Shown: in pieces, positions 1 to 5,079 of the stretch
Layout of the letters: every line of letters begins with the position of its first letter
Numbering within the stretch: the first letter of the stretch is position 1
From: Armatimonadota bacterium
Lineage (GTDB): Bacteria > Armatimonadota > Fimbriimonadia > Fimbriimonadales > Fimbriimonadaceae
Length of the DNA stretch: 6,018 nucleotides
Assembly (NCBI GenBank): GCA_023423495.1
Contig: JAFAFM010000246.1
Location: 1 to 6,018, forward strand
Direction: 5' to 3'
The notes under the pieces: model-generated
Told to the model about the DNA's origin: nothing
What the model saw: only the letters and a program-made list of their open reading frames with translations
Database searches by the model: none
Program-made: the position numbers and the translations under genes

Positions 1-1271
1 CCGACAAGGATCATCAGTGGGATGTATGCCCATCCCAGAACTTGGTGGTACAGCCACTCTTCGATGGCGACGTTCTTCTTTGCGATCTGAGAAGAGAGGA
101 ACGGCATGCTCATGCCGATTGCCGTCGCGACGCCAATCCCGCAGAGTAAAAGAATCGCCGAGTGATAGTACGATTCGCGATTGATCCCCTTCGGAGTTGA
201 TCCGACCGAGAATTCTCGATTCAAGCGGATCCCGCGAGTAAAGTAAAGCGCCAAGAAGCTGACCAGGGCCACTGCGCCAAACCCCACCAAAACCCAGAGC
301 GCGCCTCGCTGCATTTCCGCGAAGCTGTGTACGCTGGAGTCACCGAGAAAGCCGGAGCGGGTTAGAAACGTGCCATAAACAAAGGCAATAAAGGGAAGGC
401 CTGCAAGGAGGATGTTTGCTCCGATATATCGCCCACGGGTGATTTGGATTATGAGGCCGTGGATGAGACAAGCGCCGAGCACCCAGGGAACAAAGCTGAC
501 GTTCTCAACCGGATCCCAAGCCCAGAAGCCTCCCCATCCTAAGGTTTCATAAGCCCAGAAGCCACCCATCATGAGTCCAAGGCCCAGTATCGATGTGGAG
601 AGAATCGCCCATGGACGAATCATCTTTGCCCAGTCGATCGGATTTCTCTCAACCATCGCAGCGATGGCCCAACAGAAAAGTACGGTTAGAGATCCAAAGC
701 CGAGGAAGATTGTCGGAGGGTGGATGACGACCCAATAATTTTGGAGGGCAGGTGTCAGTCCCGTTCCACTGGGTGGAACAACCGGCTTTGCCAATTCGGC
801 AATTTCCGGAATGATGTTAAACGGCGTCTCGTACGCGAGAATGGCAGCCAGAGAGCCTAAGAAAAGGGCATAAGGAATCGTAAACCAGCGACGGTAAAGG
901 CCAGTTTTCCCCGCGGCTAGCAGTCCGAAGATTGCGGAGCAAACTGCCCAGAGGAGAAAGGAACCTTGCTGTCCGGACCAAATGGCGGCAATTTTGTATT
1001 TCAGCGCCAGGTTAGCTTCACTATGGCTGAAGATGTATTCGTACTGGAACTGGTTGCCCAAGAAAAGGCTGGCCAGACAGCCGAAGGTTGCAAACAGCGA
1101 TAATGCCCCGGCAAAAAACCCAATCTTGCCGAGAAGCGGCTTTTTCATTGCCCAGCCAATCGCAGACAAAACGAAAAAGGCAATGGCCGCAAAGACGAGA
1201 ATTTTGCCGGCCGACCCGACGATCATGCCCCAGGCGGGGGCATCAGGCATAGGCGGAAGTTGATTCTCCAC
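1..1271 (-). CDS. ccmF: Cytochrome c haem lyase subunit CcmF (partial, C-terminus beyond left edge)
   Basis: Multi-membrane-spanning System I cytochrome c maturation protein that takes haem from holo-CcmE and joins it to apocytochrome c on the outer face of the cytoplasmic membrane. About 423 residues are present; the family is usually near 650, so the C-terminal third lies outside the window. Visible marks: hydrophobic helices near residues 16-42 and 50-71; WSGQQGSFLLW at 98-108; a periplasmic-loop haem-ligand His at 184 in VIHPPT; the WWD haem-handling motif WGGFWAWDPVEN at 246-257; a transmembrane His at 271; and the second loop His at 315 in the stretch FLTRSGFLGDSSVHSFA. The chosen start is GTG at 1271, one base after the ccmE stop, with AAGG six bases upstream; an in-frame ATG at 1250 has no well-placed ribosome site. 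Co-transcribed with ccmE. Identification is firm; the exact start is less so. Confidence 0.95.
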   Translation of the reverse strand, partial: MENQLPPMPDAPAWGMIVGSAGKILVFAAIAFFVLSAIGWAMKKPLLGKIGFFAGALSLFATFGCLASLFLGNQFQYEYIFSHSEANLALKYKIAAIWSGQQGSFLLWAVCSAIFGLLAAGKTGLYRRWFTIPYALFLGSLAAILAYETPFNIIPEIAELAKPVVPPSGTGLTPALQNYWVVIHPPTIFLGFGSLTVLFCWAIAAMVERNPIDWAKMIRPWAILSTSILGLGLMMGGFWAYETLGWGGFWAWDPVENVSFVPWVLGACLIHGLIIQITRGRYIGANILLAGLPFIAFVYGTFLTRSGFLGDSSVHSFAEMQRGALWVLVGFGAVALVSFLALYFTRGIRLNREFSVGSTPKGINRESYYHSAILLLCGIGVATAIGMSMPFLSSQIAKKNVAIEEWLYHQVLGWAYIPLMILV

Positions 1272-1272
1272 G

Positions 1273-1710
1273 CTAAACCTTGACCTTGTCGGTTCCCTCG
1301 TACTTAGATGGGCACTTGACTAACAGTTTGTTCGAGTGGAATTCGTTTCCTTGCATGGATCCGATAGCGACGATCTCAGTGGCTTGACTCATATCCTGGG
1401 GTGGCGCACCACTATAAACAACTGTGATGGCTTCGCCGTTCACGTCTTTCACACGAAATCGTAACTTTCGGCTGGCAAAGTCGTTGGTAATGCTGCCTTT
1501 GTCCAAAAATCCCTTCAGATGGACGTTTGTGGCACCCGATTTGCGGGCTTCGGAAACTGAAACGTACGGGCTAGCGTTAGCAATGAATGCGACGGAGACG
1601 CCGATGATCGCGGCCGCGACCAGGAGAACTGTGAATATCGGACCAAAACGAAACTTCATAGCTGCTCTCTCGGCTACGCTATCTACGCCGCTTTGCGGCG
1701 CGTCTATCAT
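1273..1710 (-). CDS. ccmE: Cytochrome c maturation haem chaperone CcmE, CxxxY type
   Basis: Membrane-anchored periplasmic haem chaperone that binds haem covalently and passes it to CcmF. The 145-residue frame has an N-terminal anchor at about 25-44 (FTVLLVAAAIIGVSVAF) and an OB-fold beta domain at about 48-131. The haem-binding segment LLVKCPSKYE has Cys133 and Tyr137, so the usual HxxxY is replaced by CxxxY, the variant described in archaea, some Desulfovibrio and others. The stop is one base before ccmF. The start is uncertain. ATG at 1710 has no Shine-Dalgarno but lies 10 bases after an AT-rich box. ATG at 1659 (residue 18, MKFRFGP...) places the anchor near the N-terminus as in most CcmE proteins and follows a purine-rich GAGAGAG. 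I list the longer form but consider 1659 equally likely. Confidence 0.92.
   Translation of the reverse strand: MIDAPQSGVDSVAERAAMKFRFGPIFTVLLVAAAIIGVSVAFIANASPYVSVSEARKSGATNVHLKGFLDKGSITNDFASRKLRFRVKDVNGEAITVVYSGAPPQDMSQATEIVAIGSMQGNEFHSNKLLVKCPSKYEGTDKVKV
1686..1700. repeat. Perfect 6-bp inverted repeat near ccmE start
   Basis: CGCCGC and GCGGCG flank a three-base TTT centre. If ccmE starts at 1659 this lies in its leader and could form a small GC hairpin in the mRNA or an operator between the divergent genes. If it starts at 1710 it is simply coding sequence for residues 4-8. No function can be assigned from sequence alone. Confidence 0.4.
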
Positions 1711-1721
1711 GCCCAGTGAGA

Positions 1722-1727
1722 TAAAAT
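1722..1727 (+). promoter_or_regulatory. Candidate -10 box (TAAAAT) for the 1735 gene
   Basis: TAAAAT differs from TATAAT at one base and ends seven bases before the ATG at 1735, so transcription would begin at or within a base or two of the start codon (leaderless). No Shine-Dalgarno lies before that ATG, which fits. There is no good TTGACA-like box at the usual distance. The same AT-rich island reads TTTTAT on the minus strand, ten bases before the longer ccmE start, so it may serve both directions. Confidence 0.4.
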
Positions 1728-1734
1728 TACCACG

Positions 1735-2352
1735 ATGAAGCTCATCACTCGTTCCAAAGACCTCAGAAAGGTGTCGATTGCCGGCATATTCGTTGCCATC
1801 GGTGCGGCGATCGTCATCGCGCAGGTGCCGACGAAGTACGTGCCACCTGACTACAACAACATGAAGGTCTCGAGCGAAAGAGACGACCTGTGGTTCGAAA
1901 CGAACGTTGGTAGCTTCAAGATTCTTCCGCGTGGTGATGTCCTTCCTAGCGGCGACCTAACGATGTCTTTCACCGGAAGTGTGCTGGTAAGTGAGCTTAA
2001 GGGAACGATCACTCCCGAGGGGAATGTACGACGTGAGTACTCGAACAAGGAAAGGAACCGCGAAGTATGGTTCGGGACCGGAAAGCTCACGTTGAAAGGT
2101 AACTTTCGAGCCATCCAGTGGTTTGGTCGGGATTTGAAGGCCAAGTTCAGCGGAAATGGATTCGTCCGACTCTATGGCGAATTTGATAAGAATCTCGACA
2201 CCGGGCTCTTCTGGTTCGACCCGAAGGAAAAGAGATACTGGGGGAACCATGGACTCGGCGTTGGCTTACCGGAGCAGCAGTTCGGTGTGAGTCCTGACAC
2301 CGTCAAGACTCGTGAAGCGCCCACTAAGGCCGCCGGCGGTATTCAAGACTAA
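1735..2352 (+). CDS. Exported or membrane-anchored protein of unknown function
   Basis: Not recognised. The 205-residue product begins with a basic stretch (MKLITRSKDLRK) and a hydrophobic segment at about 13-31, read as an uncleaved anchor or signal peptide. The rest, about 50-180, is rich in alternating polar/hydrophobic and aromatic residues with many Gly turns (for example TGKLTLKGNFRAIQWFGRD at 115-133 and GFVRLYGEFD at 142-151), as expected of an all-beta extracytoplasmic domain. The tail after about 185 is polar and probably disordered. It has only one transmembrane segment, no cysteine and no CxxCH haem site, so it is not itself a cytochrome. The start is divergent from ccmE by 24 bases, which hints at shared control but not function. 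The next gene begins on the base after its TAA, so the two are an operon. Confidence 0.8.
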   Translation: MKLITRSKDLRKVSIAGIFVAIGAAIVIAQVPTKYVPPDYNNMKVSSERDDLWFETNVGSFKILPRGDVLPSGDLTMSFTGSVLVSELKGTITPEGNVRREYSNKERNREVWFGTGKLTLKGNFRAIQWFGRDLKAKFSGNGFVRLYGEFDKNLDTGLFWFDPKEKRYWGNHGLGVGLPEQQFGVSPDTVKTREAPTKAAGGIQD

Positions 2353-3111
2353 TTGCTTCCCCAAACCTTCATCCATATTCCTGGAGTGGGGCCGGAAACT
2401 GAGGCCTCACTCTGGATGCAAGGTTGTAATTCTTGGACGCACTACCTAGACAACCTCAGTAGGTTCAAAATTGGCGGCGCCGATAAGGAGACTTTTCGGC
2501 GGCTCGTGCAGTCCAGCGTCCGGTCTCTAGAAACTGGACATCACCAGTTCTTTACGCATTCCTTGGGCATGAAGGAGGCCTGGAGAGCTTTTCCGCATTT
2601 CCGGTCCTCATGTGTCTATCTGGACATTGAAACGGATGGTGGTCAGAACCCTGCGTCCATCACGACGATCGGCCTCTATGACGGAAAATCCTATCGCTGC
2701 CTGGTCAAGGGCCAAGATTTGGGAAATTTCCGGGACATCATTTCCAACTACAGCATGATCGTGACGTTCTTCGGATCGAGCTTCGACATACCCGTATTGC
2801 AAAAGGCGTTTGGGGTCCGCTTTGACCAAATCCATCTGGATTTATGCCCAACGCTCCGACGCTGCGATATCCGCGGGGGATTGAAGGGGATCGAGAAGCA
2901 GTTCGGCATCCAGCGCAGCCCAGAAACGGACGGCATGAATGGCTACGATGCGATTCTTCTTTGGCGTCGCTATGAACGCAATAGGGACGAAGAAGCATTG
3001 GAGCGCTTGATCGCCTACAACCGTGAAGATGTTGTTAATTTGGAGCGGCTTGCGGAGATCGCCTACGAGCGGATGCAAGAGCAAACGCTTGCCAACGCCG
3101 GACTGTTTTAG
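2353..3111 (+). CDS. DEDD-type 3'-5' exonuclease domain protein (RNase_H_2, YprB-like)
   Basis: Predicted metal-dependent nuclease with the ribonuclease H fold; substrate (DNA or RNA) unknown. The 252 residues begin with a helix-hairpin-helix-like segment, FIHIPGVGPETEASLW at about 6-21, typical of the N-terminus of this family. The nuclease domain spans about 87-240: motif I LDIETDG (Asp91, Glu93), motif II FFGSSFDIPVL (Asp145), an HLDL segment (Asp163), and motif III YNREDVVNL (Tyr222, Asp226; the Yx3D spacing marks a DEDDy enzyme). All expected acidic metal ligands are present, so it should be active. Bacillus YprB is longer; this is the domain alone. The start is TTG, directly after the TAA of the upstream gene, with no strong Shine-Dalgarno, so translational coupling is likely. 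The conserved N-terminal motif begins only five residues in, which rules out a much later start. Confidence 0.88.
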   Translation: MLPQTFIHIPGVGPETEASLWMQGCNSWTHYLDNLSRFKIGGADKETFRRLVQSSVRSLETGHHQFFTHSLGMKEAWRAFPHFRSSCVYLDIETDGGQNPASITTIGLYDGKSYRCLVKGQDLGNFRDIISNYSMIVTFFGSSFDIPVLQKAFGVRFDQIHLDLCPTLRRCDIRGGLKGIEKQFGIQRSPETDGMNGYDAILLWRRYERNRDEEALERLIAYNREDVVNLERLAEIAYERMQEQTLANAGLF

Positions 3112-3138
3112 CGGCTTGCCGATGCTCGACAAGCCGCT
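3110..3138. terminator. Hairpin between convergent exonuclease and sepF genes
   Basis: AGCGGCTTG at 3110-3118 pairs perfectly with CAAGCCGCT at 3130-3138. Inside, after a C/A mismatch, CGA (3120-3122) pairs with TCG (3126-3128), giving a nearly continuous 12-pair stem with a three-base loop. The left arm overlaps the exonuclease stop codon and the right arm ends eight bases from the sepF stop, the expected place for a shared bidirectional terminator. Neither side has a proper T-run, so it is not a textbook intrinsic terminator and may instead protect mRNA 3' ends. Confidence 0.6.
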
Positions 3139-3145
3139 TAGTCAG

Positions 3146-3559
3146 CTAGTTCTTTACCGCGTTCATACGAGGAGTGGCCGGTGCCACTTCCACGTAAGCG
3201 TTGCCAGGGACAACCAAGAAAATGTTGTCTCCGATCTCTTCCCACGTACCTTCTTGGGCGTAGTTCACGCCGCACATGAAGTCGACAATTTTCTGTCGAA
3301 GGGCTGACTCCGTGGAGGACAGATTTAAAATCTGCTGTTCGCCGCACTTCAAACCGTTAGCCGCGGCCATCGCATCCTCGAAGGATGTAATTTGTCGACG
3401 CACGGTGATCGTGTATCGGGCAGCGGACTTGAGAGTGTATGCGCGATGCTCTGGCGTGGCTTCCATTTCGTAATCTTCAGCCAGCGCGTCTTCGCGGCGG
3501 AGCATTCCCGCCAGCCGTGAAAAAATTCCAGGTTTTTCCTGGAGAACCATCTCTTCCAT
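3146..3559 (-). CDS. sepF: Cell division protein SepF
   Basis: Cytoplasmic Z-ring accessory protein that binds the FtsZ C-terminus and ties FtsZ filaments to the membrane. The product is 137 residues. An amphipathic segment GIFSRLAGMLRRE at 11-23 fits the membrane-binding helix; a variable acidic linker follows at 24-48; the SepF domain spans about 50-125, with the family pattern SFEDAMAAANGLK (59-71), ILNL (77-80), KIVDFMCG (90-97, invariant-type Gly97), and IGDNIFLVVPGN (109-120). A short 12-residue tail follows. The start ATG at 3559 is set by a strong AAGGAG seven bases upstream. It lies 14 bases downstream of yggS, the same order as ylmE-ylmF in Bacillus, but it is last in its run: no yggT/ylmG or divIVA follows. 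Confidence 0.92.
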   Translation of the reverse strand: MEEMVLQEKPGIFSRLAGMLRREDALAEDYEMEATPEHRAYTLKSAARYTITVRRQITSFEDAMAAANGLKCGEQQILNLSSTESALRQKIVDFMCGVNYAQEGTWEEIGDNIFLVVPGNAYVEVAPATPRMNAVKN

Positions 3560-3566
3560 GAATCTT

Positions 3567-3572
3567 CTCCTT
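3567..3572 (-). promoter_or_regulatory. Strong ribosome binding site for sepF
   Basis: AAGGAG on the minus strand, seven bases before the ATG at 3559 and within the 14-base yggS-sepF gap. It fixes the sepF start. Several other genes here, yggS among them, lack any such site, so sepF is probably initiated efficiently from the polycistronic message. Confidence 0.85.
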
Positions 3573-3573
3573 A

Positions 3574-4224
3574 TTAGTTGCGAGATCCGAAAATCGCGCT
3601 TCCGACTCTGATGTGGGTAGCTCCTTCCTGGATCGCCACTTCAAAATCTCCGCTCATTCCCATACTGAGCTTCGATAATCCTAAACGACGGGAATGACTT
3701 TTCAGTTCGCGGAAACATTTACGCGTCACTGCCAAATCATCCGTCGCTGGTCCGATAGTCATCAGTCCGGCTAAATGAACTTGTGGATAGTGTAGGACGG
3801 TTGCGGCAAATTCGTCAAGAGACTCCGTCAAAATGCCTGCTTTTTGCATCTCCTCCGCAATATTCACTTCGATAAAAGCTCGAATTTCTCGGTTGGCTTT
3901 GACGATTTCTTTAAGTTGGGCTTCGGAGTCAAGCGTGTGGATGCAATCGAATAGCTGGGTAACCTTCTTCGCCTTATTCGATTGGAGATGGCCGATGAAG
4001 TGCCAATCGATATCATTTGGGAGCTGCTCGATCTTTGGCTGAGCTTCTTGAAGTCGGCTCTCACCGAAGCAGCGATGGCCTAAATCGTACGCAAGCTTAA
4101 TGTCGTCTGCGGAAACCGTCTTGGTAACCGCGATAAGCGTGATCTCTGCAGGATCACGATTGACAGAATCGCATGCACGACGGATTCGATCCTGGATTAT
4201 GGAGAGATTCCTGGCGATCGACAT
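3574..4224 (-). CDS. yggS: YggS/PLPBP family pyridoxal phosphate homeostasis protein
   Basis: Cytoplasmic PLP-binding protein of the alanine racemase N-terminal fold, without known enzyme activity, that buffers pyridoxal phosphate and affects amino-acid and keto-acid pools. The length, 216 residues, is somewhat short of the usual 220-235. Visible: the PLP Schiff-base Lys35 in AVTKTV; FGESRLQEAQPK at 53-64; WHFIGHLQSNK at 74-84; GLMTIGP at 153-159; and the phosphate-binding end with LSMGMSGDFEVAI (186-198) and THIRVGSAIFG (203-213). One deviation: the normally conserved Asn of FGENRxQE is Ser56. It is followed 14 bases later by sepF, the conserved division-cluster pairing. The ATG at 4224 has no Shine-Dalgarno but lies inside a perfect 12-bp inverted repeat and eight bases from a -10-like box. 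Confidence 0.94.
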   Translation of the reverse strand: MSIARNLSIIQDRIRRACDSVNRDPAEITLIAVTKTVSADDIKLAYDLGHRCFGESRLQEAQPKIEQLPNDIDWHFIGHLQSNKAKKVTQLFDCIHTLDSEAQLKEIVKANREIRAFIEVNIAEEMQKAGILTESLDEFAATVLHYPQVHLAGLMTIGPATDDLAVTRKCFRELKSHSRRLGLSKLSMGMSGDFEVAIQEGATHIRVGSAIFGSRN

Positions 4225-4234
4225 CGCCAGGAAT
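4207..4234. repeat. Perfect 12-bp inverted repeat over the yggS start codon
   Basis: ATTCCTGGCGAT at 4207-4218 and its exact reverse complement at 4223-4234 surround a four-base centre. The yggS ATG (4224-4222 on the minus strand) sits at the junction of arm and loop. In a transcript that begins upstream it would be a very stable hairpin covering the start codon; in DNA it is a candidate operator touching the -10-like box at 4233-4238. Half of it codes for yggS residues 2-6, so the matching non-coding half is what is notable. Confidence 0.7.
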
Positions 4235-4238
4235 TATG
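4233..4238 (-). promoter_or_regulatory. Candidate -10 box (CATAAT) for yggS-sepF
   Basis: CATAAT on the minus strand matches TATAAT at five of six positions and ends eight bases before the yggS ATG, with no Shine-Dalgarno between. This fits a leaderless internal promoter for yggS-sepF within the longer run. No convincing -35 is visible. It overlaps the end of the inverted repeat, so a protein bound there could block it. Confidence 0.4.
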
Positions 4239-4249
4239 AATGAACAGAT

Positions 4250-4708
4250 TTATCCGGGAAGCGCGGGCCCAATCTTGCCGTTAAGGCGCCCCCAGCAATA
4301 GCCGGCCAAAGCCAAATCTATAACGAGACCAGTGATCCCGCTGAATCCAGTATTCCAAAGGATGAGGCCAACAAGGCTGAGCAGAGCGAGGATGCCCATG
4401 ACCATCATCACTTGCATGAAGCCTTTGCGCTTTGTTTGCAGCATGCCGATGGCACCGATTACGGCAACAACGGCGAGAATGATGTAAGCGATGCCAAAAA
4501 CGACACCCAAGGCGCCCATTCCGGCGACGGCACCGGCTTCCGTTCCGCCGCCACTCGCAGCGCCGGCGGCGCCCAATGCACCCACCATTCCAGATAGCCC
4601 CGCAAGCATGGCACCCGCGCACAATCCGCAAGCCGCCCCGATGAAGACTAATATCGCCATCACCTTATCGGCGACAAAGTCTCCAGATGAACTTGTATTA
4701 GGTTGCAA
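4250..4708 (-). CDS. Four-helix membrane protein of unknown function, Gly/Ala-rich loop
   Basis: Not recognised. From the chosen start the product is 152 residues with four hydrophobic segments: about 15-38, 65-90, 96-118 and 123-140. Between the first two lies a low-complexity loop at about 39-63 made mostly of Gly, Ala and Ser (GALGAAGAASGGG). The short loop TKRKG between helices two and three is basic and probably cytoplasmic. The frame stays open to a TTG at 4741, but the start is set at TTG 4708 because GGGAGG lies exactly six bases before it. It is 68 bases after the DUF5658-type gene and 25 bases before yggS, in the same direction, so probably co-transcribed. The Ala/Gly-rich composition and GC-rich DNA could mislead homology searches. 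Confidence 0.75.
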   Translation of the reverse strand: MQPNTSSSGDFVADKVMAILVFIGAACGLCAGAMLAGLSGMVGALGAAGAASGGGTEAGAVAGMGALGVVFGIAYIILAVVAVIGAIGMLQTKRKGFMQVMMVMGILALLSLVGLILWNTGFSGITGLVIDLALAGYCWGRLNGKIGPALPG

Positions 4709-4714
4709 TTCCTT

Positions 4715-4720
4715 CCTCCC
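4715..4720 (-). promoter_or_regulatory. Ribosome binding site that sets a TTG start at 4708
   Basis: GGGAGG on the minus strand, six bases before TTG 4708. It decides the start of the four-helix membrane protein against the TTG at 4741, which has no such site and would place this sequence inside the gene. Confidence 0.75.
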
Positions 4721-4776
4721 GTCAACTCGACGCCGCACCAAAGCACGGATGCGTCAAACCACAGGACGAACCTGGC

Positions 4777-5079
4777 CTACGATCCGATGCGAATGAATTG
4801 AAGGCAAAGCAAAAACGCATAAGCAACGAATGCTATCCAGGTTGCCTGCTCTGCGGATTCAGGATGAGTACGACGAGCATATTCGAGAATCAAAATCGGT
4901 CCCGCAAGGAACAACACCTTGCCCAGAACAAACGCCCAAGGGCCGAAAATCAAGAGCCTCCCGAACAGCGGATTTCCTTCGGCCATGCCCATGCGGAGAA
5001 GCAAAACTGTAATCACGAGATCGGCCAAGCCGATTCCCGCCAGGCACATGGTTGAAGTCTTAACTTCGGATTGCAGCAT
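4777..5079 (-). CDS. Small membrane protein, DUF5658-like
   Basis: A 100-residue membrane protein of a family without known function. The signature of DUF5658-type proteins is visible: Asp20 and Thr24 in ADLVIT, then EGNP (Glu34, Asn36, Pro37) at the end of the first helix, and Lys54 in the second helix (VLGKVLF). Hydrophobic segments lie at about 12-32, 42-66 and 79-97, with a polar ARRTHPES stretch between the last two. The start is placed at ATG 5079 because it overlaps the redoxin stop as TGATG, sharing one base, a classic translational-coupling junction. An ATG at 5100 would add seven residues and has no ribosome site. Family assignment is by motif memory, so moderate. Confidence 0.78.
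   Translation of the reverse strand: MLQSEVKTSTMCLAGIGLADLVITVLLLRMGMAEGNPLFGRLLIFGPWAFVLGKVLFLAGPILILEYARRTHPESAEQATWIAFVAYAFLLCLQFIRIGS

Noticed and set aside
982..1263. Plus-strand open frame of 93 codons
   Set aside because: It lies wholly opposite the conserved N-terminal part of ccmF, has no ribosome site or family features, and its composition is that of an antisense shadow.
1424..1738. Plus-strand open frame of 104 codons
   Set aside because: It is antisense to ccmE and runs across the divergent start region; its product resembles nothing coherent.
2842..3132. Minus-strand open frame of 96 codons
   Set aside because: It is opposite the exonuclease catalytic region, where the plus frame has all expected motifs; it would begin inside the hairpin.
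4560..4572. GC-rich palindrome GCGCCGGCGGCGC
   Set aside because: It is inside the Gly/Ala low-complexity loop of the membrane protein, where repeated GGC and GCC codons make such symmetry likely.
4762..4774. Short inverted repeat CAGG-N5-CCTG between two minus-strand genes
   Set aside because: Four pairs with no T-run is too weak to call a terminator or attenuator.
4491..4796. Plus-strand open frame rich in Ala and Pro
   Set aside because: It is the antisense reading of the Gly/Ala-rich membrane protein gene; its Pro/Ala bias follows from the GC-rich opposite strand.
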